From assembly GCA_963832305.1 (NCBI GenBank), contig CAWHTU010000018.1, positions 310,001 to 374,000 of the forward strand: 64,000 bases of DNA, read 5' to 3'. The number at the start of each line of letters is the position of its first letter. The stretch's first letter is position 1. A program made the translations under genes and the position numbers. This stretch comes from Roseiarcus sp963832305. Lineage in GTDB: Bacteria; Pseudomonadota; Alphaproteobacteria; Rhizobiales; Beijerinckiaceae. This document shows positions 7,844 through 17,787 of the stretch, piece by piece. The notes beneath the pieces are model-generated. The model made no database searches, was not told the origin of the DNA, and saw nothing but the letters and a program-made list of their open reading frames with translations.

Positions 7844-7920
7844 AAAACAAGGGCCCCGTCCAAAAGCGGACAACCGGATACGGCGTCCTCAGTCGCGGTT
7901 TCGAGCGCCGGACCGGAGCT

Positions 7921-10458
7921 TCAGTCCTCGCCGAGATCCTCGAAGGCGCCGCGGTCGACGCCATTGCCGATCAGGATCTCCCGCTTGCCCGAGTGGTTCG
8001 GCGGGCTGACGACCCCCTCCTTTTCCATCCGCTCGACCAGCGAGGCGGCCTTGTTGTAGCCGACCGAGAGGCGCCGCTGGATGTAGCTCGTCGACACCTT
8101 GCGGTCGCGCAGCACGATATTGACCGCGCGGTCGTAGTAGTCGGCCAATTCCTCGGCGTCCATCGACCCGGGCGAGGGCAGGGGGCCCTCGTCGCCGTCG
8201 TCGTCGCCCGCGTCGTCTTCCTCGGTGATCGCGTGGAGATATTCCGGCGCGCCCTGCCGCTTGAGATGGGCGACCACTTTCTCGACCTCGTTCTCCGAGA
8301 CGAATGGTCCGTGGACCCGCGCGATCCGGCCGCCTCCGGCCATGTAGAGCATGTCGCCCTGGCCGAGCAGCTGCTCGGCGCCCTGTTCGCCGAGGATTGT
8401 GCGGCTGTCGATCTTGCTCGTCACCTGAAACGAGATCCGGGTCGGGAAGTTGGCCTTGATGGTGCCGGTGATGACGTCGACCGACGGGCGCTGGGTGGCC
8501 ATGATGAGATGGATGCCAGCCGCGCGCGCCATCTGCGCCAGGCGCTGGATCGCGCCCTCGATGTCCTTGCCGGCGACCATCATGAGGTCCGCCATCTCGT
8601 CGACGACGACGACGATATAGGGCAGTTCGTCGAGCGGGATTTCCTCGTGCTCGTAGACCGCTTCGCCGGTCTCGCGGTCGAACCCCGTCTGGACCGTGCG
8701 GATCAGCGGCTCGCCCTTCGCGGCCGCCTCGGCGACGCGGGCGTTGAAGCCGTCGATATTGCGCACCCCGACCTTCGACATCTTCTTGTAGCGGTCCTCC
8801 ATTTCCCTCACTGCCCACTTGAGCGCGATCACCGCCTTCTTCGGATCGGTGACGACGGGGGTCAGGAGATGGGGAATGCCGTCATAAGCCGAGAGCTCCA
8901 GCATCTTCGGATCGACCATGATGAGGCGGCACCGCTCCGGTTTCATGCGGTAGACAAGCGAGAGGATCATGGTGTTGATCGCGACCGACTTGCCCGAGCC
9001 GGTCGTGCCGGCGACCAGGAGGTGCGGCATGCGGGCGAGGTCGACGATCACCGGCTCGCCGCCGATCGTCTTGCCGAGCGCGATGGCGAGCCGGTGCTTC
9101 GAGTTCTCGAAGTCGTCGCTGGCGAGAAGTTCCCGCAGGTAGACCGTCTCCCGGCGCTGGTTCGGCAGTTCGACGCCGATTGCGTTGCGGCCCTGGACCA
9201 CGGCCACTCGGGCTGAGACGGCCGACATCGAGCGGGCGATGTCGTCGGCGAGCCCGATCACCCGCGACGACTTGATCCCCGGGGCCGGCTCAAGCTCGTA
9301 GAGCGCGACGACCGGGCCCGGCCGCACGTTGACGATCTCGCCTTTGACGCCGAAATCGTCGAGGACGCCTTCGAGCAGGCGAGCGTTCTGTTCCAGCGCG
9401 TCCTGCGAAACTCGCGTCCCGGTCGATTTTTTCGGTTCGGTCAGCATTGCGATCGGAGGCATGATCCAGTCGCGGCGCAGCGATGCGGCGAATCTGGGCT
9501 CGACGGCCGGCCGGCTCGCGCTCCTGGGCGCGGCGGGGGCCAAGACGACAGGCGGCGCGCTCACGGACACGACCGGGGCCGAGCCTTGCAGGCGGGGAGC
9601 ATAGGCGGCCGGATCGGTCAAGGCGTCGTCGACATCGCTCAGATTTGACCAGGGCGCACGTGTTGCGGCCGGCGCGGGGCCGGGGATGGGCGAGGACTTG
9701 CGCGCCGTCGGCGCCCCGCGCCGCGCGATTCGGCGCAGCGCCGCCTTGGCGGTTAGCAGGGCATGAATGATGGCGCCGATCGACACCATGCCGAAGCTTG
9801 GCTCATCGCGGTCTTCTTCGTCGTCGAAACGCGCCAGCGCCTCGGCGCGGGCCTTTCCGGACGCATTGTTGACCGGGCCGTCCCCTTGGGCGTGCGACGG
9901 GCCGCCGACGTCGGCGGCTGCGGCAAGTCCGAGAATGGAGAGCGCGGCCAGACAGGCGCCGAAAATGATCGTCGCCCAGGCCGAGACCGGGAGGACGCGA
10001 CGCGGGATGGAAAGGACAGCGTCGCCCACGACCCCGCCAAGGCCGGTGGGCAACGGCCAGCTTCCCGGCGTTGGAAGGAGCGACGCCAGCGCCGCGGCCG
10101 CGATCACGCCGGTCAGGTAGAGGGCGATTTTCAGCCGCGGCCGCTCGAGCCGCCGATGGGTAAGAAGGCGCCAGCCCCAGAACGCGGGCGGCGTCAGCAG
10201 CGCCACCGAGGCAAGGCCGATGAATTGCATCACCAGGTCGGCGGCGATCGCGCCCGACGCGCCGAGAAGGTTATGTATGCGCGCGTTTGTTGCATGATTC
10301 AGGCTCGGGTCGCTGACTGACCATGTCAGAAGCGCGAGACAGAGGCCGGCCACGCCGGCAAGTGCGCCCAAGCCGGCGATCTCGGCCGCCCGCCGCTTCG
10401 GGAAATCCCGCACCGAGGCGGGCATGTGGTCGATAAACGAGAACGTCGTGGTACGCAT
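7921..10458 (-). CDS. ftsK: DNA translocase FtsK
   Basis: At 845 residues this is a full-length alphaproteobacterial FtsK. The N-terminus has four or five membrane segments between residues 25 and 190. A variable Ala/Pro-rich linker of about 150 residues follows, and then the motor: Walker A (GTTGSGKS) at about residues 482-489, Walker B (IVVVVDEMADLMM) near 610-625 and the arginine-rich MATQRPSVDVITG segment. The C-terminal gamma winged helix (DRKVSTSYIQRRLSVGYNKAA) recognises KOPS-type sequences. The protein pumps chromosome termini through the closing septum and activates XerCD recombination; a xerC gene is in this window at 58756-59721. The start is ATG 10458. Confidence 0.95.
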   Translation of the reverse strand: MRTTTFSFIDHMPASVRDFPKRRAAEIAGLGALAGVAGLCLALLTWSVSDPSLNHATNARIHNLLGASGAIAADLVMQFIGLASVALLTPPAFWGWRLLTHRRLERPRLKIALYLTGVIAAAALASLLPTPGSWPLPTGLGGVVGDAVLSIPRRVLPVSAWATIIFGACLAALSILGLAAAADVGGPSHAQGDGPVNNASGKARAEALARFDDEEDRDEPSFGMVSIGAIIHALLTAKAALRRIARRGAPTARKSSPIPGPAPAATRAPWSNLSDVDDALTDPAAYAPRLQGSAPVVSVSAPPVVLAPAAPRSASRPAVEPRFAASLRRDWIMPPIAMLTEPKKSTGTRVSQDALEQNARLLEGVLDDFGVKGEIVNVRPGPVVALYELEPAPGIKSSRVIGLADDIARSMSAVSARVAVVQGRNAIGVELPNQRRETVYLRELLASDDFENSKHRLAIALGKTIGGEPVIVDLARMPHLLVAGTTGSGKSVAINTMILSLVYRMKPERCRLIMVDPKMLELSAYDGIPHLLTPVVTDPKKAVIALKWAVREMEDRYKKMSKVGVRNIDGFNARVAEAAAKGEPLIRTVQTGFDRETGEAVYEHEEIPLDELPYIVVVVDEMADLMMVAGKDIEGAIQRLAQMARAAGIHLIMATQRPSVDVITGTIKANFPTRISFQVTSKIDSRTILGEQGAEQLLGQGDMLYMAGGGRIARVHGPFVSENEVEKVVAHLKRQGAPEYLHAITEEDDAGDDDGDEGPLPSPGSMDAEELADYYDRAVNIVLRDRKVSTSYIQRRLSVGYNKAASLVERMEKEGVVSPPNHSGKREILIGNGVDRGAFEDLGED

Positions 10459-10989
10459 CGCAGACTCGCCGGATCGTCGCGGCGTGATTGCGCGCCGTCC
10501 CCCGCCAAACTCTAGGCGCGTCCAGTTAATGCGGGCCTAACTATAAATAATAACCACGCGTGGTGGCGCGTGGTGGCGTCTAAGCCGTTATCCTCATTAA
10601 GTTTCTCCCTCTTGTGTAATGGGCGACAAAGGCATCGACCCGATCCGGCAAATTTTGCCATTCGCGCCGATGGCGTTTGCCGGCTTAATCCGGAAATGGC
10701 GCGAATGGTGGCCATCATCGGCGGTTATTCCACGGACCGCGCAGTCTCTGGCGGACGCCGGGATCTGTGGGCCGGGAAAAATTGTTCTTGGAGGAGCCCC
10801 ACACGGCCCGACGGCGATCCCCGGCGCTCCTGGGCCAATCTCAACCCGCGACTCTAGCCCGGACTGGATGAACGCCGGGGGTCACAGCAGGCCACGGAAA
10901 GCCAAAAAGGAGAAACCAAACTCTTTCTACTATCGCACGTTCATGCGATCTTGCGAATGGCTAAGGGGCCTTGGACCGGAGCGAACACG
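10459..10989. other. Intergenic region between ftsK and the spermidine-synthase-like relic
   Basis: No convincing gene is present. It contains the palindrome CCACGCGTGG (10554-10563) running into a perfect tandem repeat of GCGTGGTGGC (10558-10577). An 11-bp inverted repeat CCATTCGCGCC / GGCGCGAATGG lies at 10658-10668 and 10698-10708. These sit upstream of ftsK and could be regulatory. Confidence 0.4.
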
Positions 10990-11965
10990 ATGAAACTCGC
11001 GCGTCGCGCGGCAGCAATTGTGCTGTTTCTTTTGTTCTTCCTATCCGGATTTTGCAGCCTTCTCTATCAGGTAGTTTGGGTCCGGATCGCGTTCGCACAT
11101 TTTGGTGTTATTACACCTGTCCTATCAGTCGTTCTTTCGGTATTTATGCTTGGTCTTGGGGTTGGGTCCGCCGCCGGAGGCTGGCTGGCCCGAGTGTGGG
11201 ATCGGTGGCGGGGGACATCTCTCGCCGTTCTCTATGGATTTTGCGAGCTGATTATCGGCGTCGGCGCGTTCGCAGTCCCCGCTCTTTTCGCTCTCGGCGA
11301 CCGGGCCTTGCTTCCGGCTGGCGAGTTGAGTTCACCGATCCTTTGGTTTCTTCGCGCCTATGGATCGTGACATCGTCAACGACCATAAAGTCAATATAGT
11401 AGTTGACGATGGGCGACGATACCTGCTCCGATCGAGTAAACAATTTGACGTGATTACAATCGATCCACCACCGCCAGTTGAAGCGGCTGGTTCCAGTCTG
11501 CTCTATTCGGTCGAGTTCTATGACGTCATCAAAGCGCATCTGGCGCCAGGCGGGATTTTGCAGCAATGGGTTCCTGTCGACTCTGGGCCGAGTTTGTACG
11601 CGGCCGCTCGATCCCTTCGAGAATTGTTTCCCTATGTCGTGATCTTCAAGTCGATCGAGGATTGGGGCTATCATTTTCTGGCGTCGGAATTACCGATTCC
11701 GGAACTGACGCCGACGGAGTTCGTCGCCCGACTACCCGACGCGGCCAAACATAATCTTCTGGAGTGGAACCCTGGGATCACGATCCAGACCATGGCGGCA
11801 AACATACTCTCGCGGCGCGCGAGCATCGACGATCTGCTGTTGCGCCCGGAGGATATTCGGATAACCGATGACCGTCCCTACAACGAGTATTTTTTCTCCG
11901 CAAGTATGGCGTGTTGCCGAATTGACTTTGAGCTGTGCTTGCCGCCTCTTAGACTGGTCGTGTGA
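10990..11965 (+). pseudogene. Internally deleted spermidine-synthase-like membrane protein
   Basis: The first part (ATG 10990 to about 11350) encodes the N-terminal membrane segments of a fused membrane/spermidine-synthase-like protein (FLSGFCSLLYQVVWVRIAF, a signature of that group). It stops at TGA 11368-11370. In another frame, 11360-11965 encodes the C-terminal half of the aminopropyltransferase-like fold: VVDDGRRYLLRSSKQFDVI, DPPPPVEA, SVEFYDVIKAHLAPGGILQQW, TDDRPYNEYFF. Intact family members are around 700-800 residues, so several hundred residues (most membrane helices and the cofactor-binding start) are missing at the junction near 11350. I infer a deletion that joined two ends out of frame. 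Confidence 0.7.
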
Positions 11966-12199
11966 CGGCCCCGCAGCCCTGCGTTCCGGCGGCCGTCAGC
12001 AGCTCCGGCAGGCCGGTCTTGAAGATGAGGCCCAATCATACGGCGTGGCCTGGACGGCGAGCGCACGCCTGCCGGCGAAGTCTCGAAGCGAGCGAAAGCC
12101 GCTGCAGTCTGGCGCGGCGGCGAGAACAGAGCAAGATCGCGTTCGCGCGCGCCCACCCTTTTGGCCTACGCGTCTGAGGCTATTGGCGGAGTATAGTTT

Positions 12200-13558
12200 A
12201 TGAAGAATTCCAGCATACCAAGCCTGCTTGCGTCCGCCAACGAAAAGCTAAACGATCGCAGAACGATGCGTTTGTACGTAACCGGCGTCCTAATCCTTGG
12301 GGCGGTGCTCAGAATTGCATGGGTATTCCATGAAGGGTTCGACGTAATTCCGAGCGAGGGGTTCTACGAGGCAGCCGCGTTCGGCTCAAAAGGCGAACTT
12401 TCGGACGCATATGGTCCGGGCAGTGGCCTGACCGCGCATCTCTCGCCGGGAATGCCATTGCTGGTAGGGACGATCTATCGCTGTCTTGGAGTGGGCACGC
12501 CGATGGCGGAATTCGCCCTGTCGTGCGTTTCGCTGGCTTTCGTTTATATCAGTTTTCTGGCTCTCGACGCGGCGTTTCGCAGGCTGGGCGTTGCGCCAAT
12601 AGCGCGTATCGCCGCCGTCGCCATGCTCGCGCTCATCCCACTGAACATCTTTTTCGAAATGAGAGGATTTCGGCATTGGGAGGGCTCATTTGCGGCAGCC
12701 GCTATCGCCCTCTTTCTGGCCCGTGCGCTCGCGCTGGACGCCCGCGACGGAGGATCGAGCTGGCTGGATTCGGGTTTGCTGGCGGCAGGCGGTGGCCTGG
12801 TCAGTCTATTTAGTCTCCCCGCCGCGCTGGCCTGTTACGGGATGCTTGGCTGGCTCGGCTTGCGAAGGTGGGGCTGGATCGGCCTAGTGGGGACCGCCGC
12901 GGCTTCAGTAGCCCTATTTTTTCTGATTTCCTATCCTTGGGCGCTCCGAAATGAGGCTGTATTCGGCGAGAAGGTGTGGACGCGGAGCAGTTTCGGTTTC
13001 AACCTTGCGCTCGGATATTACGACGGTGCGATCAGTCCCTCGGACCCGATAAAGGCCCTCAACGATCGGTGCGGACCAAGTAGTCCCGTTTCTCCATCCC
13101 GAAGTAATCGCCAAGATGAAGGCGGCCGGTGGCGAGCTCGGCTACGATAGACTTTGGAGGGCCCGCACAGAAGAATGGATAGGCCAGCACCCCCTCGGCG
13201 CGCTGAAGATCGCGGCGAGGCATCTGTGGGAATTCTTCTTTCCGCCGCGCTGGATGTGGTACCCCGATAACGACAGGACGGCCACACTAAAGCAGGCGTG
13301 ACGTGGACGATCGCGTTCGTCGGGTTCGTCGGATTGGGCATTCGACTCGGCGGCAGGGACTGGCGTTATATTTACGTAGCGGCGCCATTATTTTTGCTGA
13401 CTGCGCCGTACGTCTTGGCCGAACCGTTTGTTCGCTACCGTTACCCGATTGGCGGGCTCCTGGTTTTCCTCGCGGCGGACATGGCCTGGCGCGCCCTGGC
13501 GTCCGTCGCGAAACAACCCTCGCCGCAGCCGTTGTCGCCAAGTCTCTACTCTGACTAA
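12200..13558 (+). pseudogene. GT39-like (dolichyl-phosphate-mannose mannosyltransferase-type) membrane protein with two frameshifts
   Basis: The first frame (12200 to about 13065) encodes a polytopic protein with a short early EGFYEAAAFG-type loop and LSPGMPLLVGTIYR, resembling GT39/ArnT-like glycosyltransferases. It then shifts: the continuation FLHPEVIAKMKAAGGELGY is in a second frame (about 13085-13300), reaching a stop after TLKQA. A third segment back in the first frame (about 13298-13558) supplies VTWTIAFVGFVGLG and RYRYPIGGLLVFLAAD, the expected C-terminal helices. Joined, the product would be about 450 residues. Two opposite one-base shifts mean either a decayed gene or assembly errors. 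It probably acted with the GT2 and VTT genes downstream. Confidence 0.65.
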
Positions 13559-13805
13559 AATCCCGCGTCAAAGGCTCCTGATTCGATCGCAGGGCGTGCG
13601 CTTGGCGTTCAGGCGCCACAACCGGCTCCCAAACAACCACCTCGGCGCGGCCCGCCGCCCACTTCCGCCCCGTTTTCTGCAAGAACCACACTCGACCATA
13701 TACTGGCTTCACCAACCCGATATTCGACGCCCACTCGTGACACGACTTGACAGTCGTTGCTTGAGATGACTTACTACTGAGGGAACCACGGACATTGGGG
13801 GTCAA

Positions 13806-14600
13806 TTGCTGTTGGGATTGCGTATCGCCGTCGTGCTGCCCGCCTACAACGCGAGCCGCACTCTCCGCCAAACATTCGCGGAAATCCCGCATGACATCGT
13901 TGACGACATTATTCTGACTGACGATCATAGCCGCGACGACACCGCCGCAATCGCGCGCGAGCTCGGAATCTACACGATAGAGCATGAAAATAATCGAGGG
14001 TATGGGGGCAACCAAAAGACGTGCTACGGCGCTGCTTTGGCGCGCGGAGCAAATATCGTGGTGATGTTGCACCCCGATTACCAGTATACACCCAAGCTGG
14101 TGACCGCCATGGCTTCGATGATTGTGTCAGACCAGTACGATGTCGTACTGGGCTCCCGCATCCTCGGCCGCGGAGCCCTGGCCGGCGGAATGCCCCGTTA
14201 CAAGTACGTGTTCAATAGAATGCTGACTCTGGTCGAGAACCTTCTGGTGGGTGAGAAGTTGTCAGAGTACCACAGCGGATATCGCGCCTGGAGCCGGCGG
14301 GTTCTCGAGTCGCTCCCGATAGAGCTTTGCTCGGAAGACTTCGTTTTCGATAATGAGATGCTTGTGCAATCCATTTACGCCGGGTTCCGCATTGGAGAGA
14401 TATCGTGTCCGACCCGTTATTTTCCGGAAGCGTCTTCCATCAATTTTCGCCGGAGCGTCGTCTATGGGCTCGGCGTCCTGCGAACCGCCGTTCAATTCCG
14501 GCTTCATCGCTGGGGCTTCGCGCGAAGTCCGATTTTCGCACCGCTGGATAATTTCGCCAGACGGACCAAAGACGTCGTTCCGCCCGAGGTTTTCCCGTGA
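13806..14600 (+). CDS. Family 2 glycosyltransferase (dolichol-phosphate mannosyltransferase-like)
   Basis: The 264-residue protein has the GT2 GT-A fold: VVLPAYNASRTLRQTF at the start, DDIILTDDHSRDDTAAIA (nucleotide-sugar acidic motif), ENNRGYGGNQKTCY, and VVMLHPDYQYTPKLV, where DxD-like HPD replaces the usual DAD. It continues with GSRILG, MPRYKYVFNRMLT and SEDFVFDNEML. Such enzymes move a sugar from a nucleotide to a polyprenyl-phosphate carrier or other lipid. No ATG is available; TTG 13806 after GGGGG (13796-13800) is the likely start, with other TTG/CTG codons just after. It overlaps the next gene by GTGA. Confidence 0.82.
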   Translation: MLLGLRIAVVLPAYNASRTLRQTFAEIPHDIVDDIILTDDHSRDDTAAIARELGIYTIEHENNRGYGGNQKTCYGAALARGANIVVMLHPDYQYTPKLVTAMASMIVSDQYDVVLGSRILGRGALAGGMPRYKYVFNRMLTLVENLLVGEKLSEYHSGYRAWSRRVLESLPIELCSEDFVFDNEMLVQSIYAGFRIGEISCPTRYFPEASSINFRRSVVYGLGVLRTAVQFRLHRWGFARSPIFAPLDNFARRTKDVVPPEVFP

Positions 14601-15331
14601 TTGCAGGAAGTTCAGGACGGGTGCGTGTGGTCGTGACGGTTGCTGTCGCGGCGATCATTGTGGGCTGCCTTGCGGTGGGAGCGGTTCGACCGGGCGCCCT
14701 GATGACGGAGGTGCATCGTCTCTTGGAGGCAACGCGAGATTCCGGCCCAGTGGGATGGATCGCTTTCGGCGCCGTTCAGGTCATCGTGGCTGCGAGTGGC
14801 GTCCTCCCGGCGTCGCTGCTCGGCCTCGCCGCGGGTAGCGCCTTCGGCCTGGCGTTCGGGTTTCCGCTCGTGGCTATCAGCACCATGGCCGGCGCCCTGC
14901 TGGCATTCGCCCTCAGCCGCTCACTATTCCGCGATGTGGTCGCTCGCCGACTGGCCAGCCGGCCCAGCCTTGCTCAATTCGACGCCTTGCTTGCCCAGGA
15001 CAGCTGGCGGATCGTTTTGCTCTTGCGGATTTCGCCAGTCATGCCTTTCGCCGCGACGAGCTACGCCCTTGGCATATCGTCGGTTGGGCTATTCGACTAT
15101 ACCGTCGGCACGGTCGCGGCGCTGCCCGCGCTATTTGGATATGTGTTAATCGGTACTTTGGCTGATGCGGGAGTATCGGCGTGGACCGGCGGGGCGTTGC
15201 CATTGCAGTGGGCCTTACTGGTCCTCGGAGCGTTGGCGACGGTGGCGCTGACGTTGATGGTGGGCCGCTTGGCGCGCCGGGCGGTAGCAGTTGAACGGGA
15301 CACGGATTGTCCTCAAGCCCCGATTTCGTGA
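14597..15331 (+). CDS. VTT-domain (TVP38/TMEM64, DedA-like) membrane protein
   Basis: The 244-residue membrane protein starts at GTG 14597, overlapping the GT2 stop by four bases. The VTT core is visible: GVLPASLLGLAAGSAFGLAFG, then AISTMAGALLAFALSRSLFRD, and RISPVMPFAATSYALGIS, which carries the family's conserved Arg-x-x-P-x-x-P-like turn. DedA/VTT proteins are implicated in flipping or recycling lipid carriers such as undecaprenyl phosphate. That would fit with the coupled GT2 enzyme and the broken GT39-like gene as a lipid-linked sugar pathway; this link is inferred. Confidence 0.8.
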   Translation: MIAGSSGRVRVVVTVAVAAIIVGCLAVGAVRPGALMTEVHRLLEATRDSGPVGWIAFGAVQVIVAASGVLPASLLGLAAGSAFGLAFGFPLVAISTMAGALLAFALSRSLFRDVVARRLASRPSLAQFDALLAQDSWRIVLLLRISPVMPFAATSYALGISSVGLFDYTVGTVAALPALFGYVLIGTLADAGVSAWTGGALPLQWALLVLGALATVALTLMVGRLARRAVAVERDTDCPQAPIS

Positions 15332-15677
15332 ACCAAGGGTGCTTCTCCCGATCGGGACGGCCGGCTGGACTTCTGATCTGGCCGAGCTAAGGCCGGACGC
15401 GCTTGATCGTCCGGCTTTCTCGATTCCCGCCGCTGAAGAAGCGGCGATCGCGGATCTGCCCCGGGGCGTTGCCCATCGCCGCCGTCTTCTGCGGTCTTGG
15501 CGAGTGAACGGCGCCGGCGATGGACCAGAGCGGCTCGTGGCATCCCTGTTGCGCAAGTTTTGGATCGCCGCGTCGAAATTGTTCACGACAAAATCGGCGT
15601 CGCTTTCCTAGTGCGGGCCTAATCTTAACGCCCCGTAGCGACGGCTGAGCAGCGCCATGGCGCTCGTTGGGCACAAG
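15332..15677. other. Intergenic region, no supported gene
   Basis: Overlapping frames on both strands reach about 100 codons, but neither has a ribosome site, family motif or consistent codon bias. I see nothing definite apart from the amtB terminator that follows. Confidence 0.5.
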
Positions 15678-15703
15678 AAAAATGGACGCCCCAAGGGGCG
15701 TCC
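15678..15703 (-). terminator. Rho-independent terminator of glnK-amtB
   Basis: On the minus strand, GGACGCCCC-TT-GGGGCGTCC forms a perfect 9-bp stem, followed by ATTTTTC. It lies 56 bp past the amtB stop at 15759. Confidence 0.85.
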
Positions 15704-15758
15704 AAGGTCCGCGGGAGGAACTCAGCCCGGCGGCCAGAAGGCCGCCGAGCGGCGCGGG

Positions 15759-17294
15759 TCAGTGAACGACTTCGCCATGCAAGGCGAGGTCGAGGCCGTC
15801 ACGCTCGATGTCTTCGGACACGCGCAGCCCGATGACCGCCTTGATGATGGTCAGAATGATGATCGTGACGATCGCGTCATAGACGATGACCGTAACGATT
15901 CCGATGCACTGGTTGACGACCTGTCCGGGGTTGCCCTCGAGCAAACCAGCGGTGCCTCCGTATTGCTGGACAGCGAACACTCCGGTCAAGAACGCGCCGA
16001 TCATGCCGCCGACGCCGTGGACGCCGAAGCAATCGAGCGCGTCGTCATAGCCGAACATGTGTTTGAGGCCGGTCGCGCCCCAGTAGCAGCCGACGCCGCA
16101 GGCCACGCCAATGGCGATTGCGCCAATCGGCCCAACGAAGCCCGAGGCCGGAGTGATGGCGACGAGGCCGGCGACTGCGCCCGAGCAGATGCCGATCACG
16201 GTCGGCTTGCCGCGATGGGCCCATTCGACGAACATCCAGGTCAGAGAGGCGACCGCGGTCGCGATCTGGGTGACGGTCATCGCCATGCCCGCCTGCACGC
16301 CCGCGCTGACCGCCGAGCCGGCGTTGAAGCCGAACCAGCCGACCCACAGCAAACTCGCGCCGATGAAGGTCAAGACCATATTATGGCCCGGCCCCGTGTC
16401 GTGGCGCTTGCCCAGCATGATCGCCGCCACCAGACCCGCCACGCCCGCGTTGATGTGCACGACTGTGCCGCCGGCGAAGTCGAGAACCTTGACCCAGGCG
16501 TCGGGGTTCGTCGAATTGAAGATGCCATCGGGTCCCCACAGCCAATGGGCGACGGGAGCGTAGACGAAGATCGCCCACAGACCCATGAACCAGAGCATCG
16601 CCGAGAACTTCATGCGTTCCGCATAGGCGCCGGCGATGAGTGCGGGCGTGATGATCGCAAAGGTCATCTGGAAGCACATGTAGACGGTCTCGGGAATCGT
16701 CGGCGCCAGGGGATTGGGATTGCCAATGCCGCCGTTATTCACGTCGCTGAGGATCCCCTGGAGGAACGCGCGACTTAGTCCGCCGACGAAGGGTGTGCCC
16801 GAGGTGAACGCCATCGAATAGGTGACGATTGCGTAGACGACGGTCACTAGGCAGGTGATGGCGAAGCTCGTCATGACAGTGTCGCCGACGTTCTTCTTGC
16901 GCACCATGCCGCCGTAAAAGAGCCCAAGGCCTGGGATCGTCATCATCAGCACGAGTGCGACAGAGGTCAGCATCCACGCCGTATCGCCGCTGCTTGGCGT
17001 GCAATTGGTGAGCACGGCCGGGGCTGCCGCGACGGCGGCGTATTTGTCGGTTTCAGGAACTGCGGCGACAGCGCCCGCGCATGCGGGCGTAGCTGGCGGC
17101 GGTGGCTTTGCCGACGGCGCGGGCGCGGCGGGAGCCGCAGCCGCCGGCGCCGCAGCGGCCGGCGCAGCGGCGGCTGGCACGTCGGTCGTCGCGGGAGCCG
17201 CCGTCTGCGCCATGACTGCGCCCGGCGCCAGGCTGATGAAAGCAGCCGCCGCCAGCGCCGCGGCGAGCCGAGAGAATTTCGGGGTCAGATTCAT
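15759..17294 (-). CDS. amtB: Ammonium transporter AmtB
   Basis: The 511-residue Amt/Rh family channel starts at ATG 17294, with GGAG eight bases upstream. A cleavable signal peptide (to about residue 30, AVMAQT) is followed by an Ala/Pro-rich linker of about 50 residues with repeated AAAAPA units, longer than in E. coli AmtB. The pore signatures are present: MTIPGLGLFYGGMVRKKN, GGTVVHINAGVAG with the first pore histidine, and DCFGVHGVGGMIGAFLTG with the second. It sits 42 bp downstream of glnK in the standard nitrogen-regulated operon, and GlnK should block the channel when nitrogen is sufficient. Confidence 0.95.
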   Translation of the reverse strand: MNLTPKFSRLAAALAAAAFISLAPGAVMAQTAAPATTDVPAAAAPAAAAPAAAAPAAPAPSAKPPPPATPACAGAVAAVPETDKYAAVAAAPAVLTNCTPSSGDTAWMLTSVALVLMMTIPGLGLFYGGMVRKKNVGDTVMTSFAITCLVTVVYAIVTYSMAFTSGTPFVGGLSRAFLQGILSDVNNGGIGNPNPLAPTIPETVYMCFQMTFAIITPALIAGAYAERMKFSAMLWFMGLWAIFVYAPVAHWLWGPDGIFNSTNPDAWVKVLDFAGGTVVHINAGVAGLVAAIMLGKRHDTGPGHNMVLTFIGASLLWVGWFGFNAGSAVSAGVQAGMAMTVTQIATAVASLTWMFVEWAHRGKPTVIGICSGAVAGLVAITPASGFVGPIGAIAIGVACGVGCYWGATGLKHMFGYDDALDCFGVHGVGGMIGAFLTGVFAVQQYGGTAGLLEGNPGQVVNQCIGIVTVIVYDAIVTIIILTIIKAVIGLRVSEDIERDGLDLALHGEVVH

Positions 17295-17336
17295 TGTAGG
17301 GGACTCCAATCTGAATGGGAAACAGCGCGCCGCTGG

Positions 17337-17675
17337 TCAGAGCGCATCCATATCCTTCTCGCCCGTGCGGATTCGCACCGCCGAGTCGAGGCTGTAGACG
17401 AAGATTTTGCCGTCGCCGATCTGGCCGGTGCGCGCCGCAGCAACGATCGCCTCGACCACCTTGTCGGCGACGTCCGCGTTCACCGCGACCTCGATTTTCA
17501 GCTTCGGCAGAAAGCTCACGGCGTATTCCGCGCCGCGATAAATTTCGGTATGCCCCTTCTGCCGACCGTAGCCCTTGACTTCAGTAACCGTTAGTCCGTG
17601 CACGCCGATGGCGGTGAGCGCATCGCGCACCTCCTCCAGCTTGAACGGCTTAATGATCGCCATTACGATTTTCAT
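17337..17675 (-). CDS. glnK: Nitrogen regulatory protein PII (GlnK)
   Basis: This 112-residue PII protein has all family landmarks: MKIVMAIIKPFKLEEVRDAL, the T-loop with Tyr51 (GAEYAVSFLPK) as uridylylation site, and the B- and C-loops (RTGQIGDGKIFVY, VRIRTGEKD). It senses 2-oxoglutarate and ATP/ADP and gates AmtB. It is first in the glnK-amtB operon. A sigma-54-like promoter lies about 97 bp upstream. Confidence 0.95.
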   Translation of the reverse strand: MKIVMAIIKPFKLEEVRDALTAIGVHGLTVTEVKGYGRQKGHTEIYRGAEYAVSFLPKLKIEVAVNADVADKVVEAIVAAARTGQIGDGKIFVYSLDSAVRIRTGEKDMDAL

Positions 17676-17771
17676 AAGCCTCGCCCCATTGTGACGCGCC
17701 CGGCGGCGTGGAAACCAAACCGCTTTCGTGCAGTGAAATTGGAACGCGATCGCGCCCCGCCGACGCAGCCT

Positions 17772-17787
17772 TACAAGGCGCGTGCCA
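17772..17787 (-). promoter_or_regulatory. Candidate sigma-54 promoter of glnK-amtB
   Basis: The minus strand reads TGGCACGCGCCTTGTA. This gives the -24 element TGGCACG, a 4-bp spacer and a -12 element TTGT (consensus TTGC, one mismatch). The spacing is right, and sigma-54/NtrC control is usual for glnK-amtB. No clear NtrC site was recognised further upstream. Confidence 0.55.

Noticed and set aside
13287..14072. A 261-codon minus-strand frame overlapping the GT39 relic and GT2 gene
   Set aside because: Part of it (GLVKPVYGRVWFLQKTGR) looks protein-like, but it has no ribosome site or family and overlaps the GT2 gene.
15291..15674. Overlapping frames of about 100 codons on both strands between the VTT gene and amtB
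   Set aside because: No ribosome site, motif or consistent codon bias on either strand.
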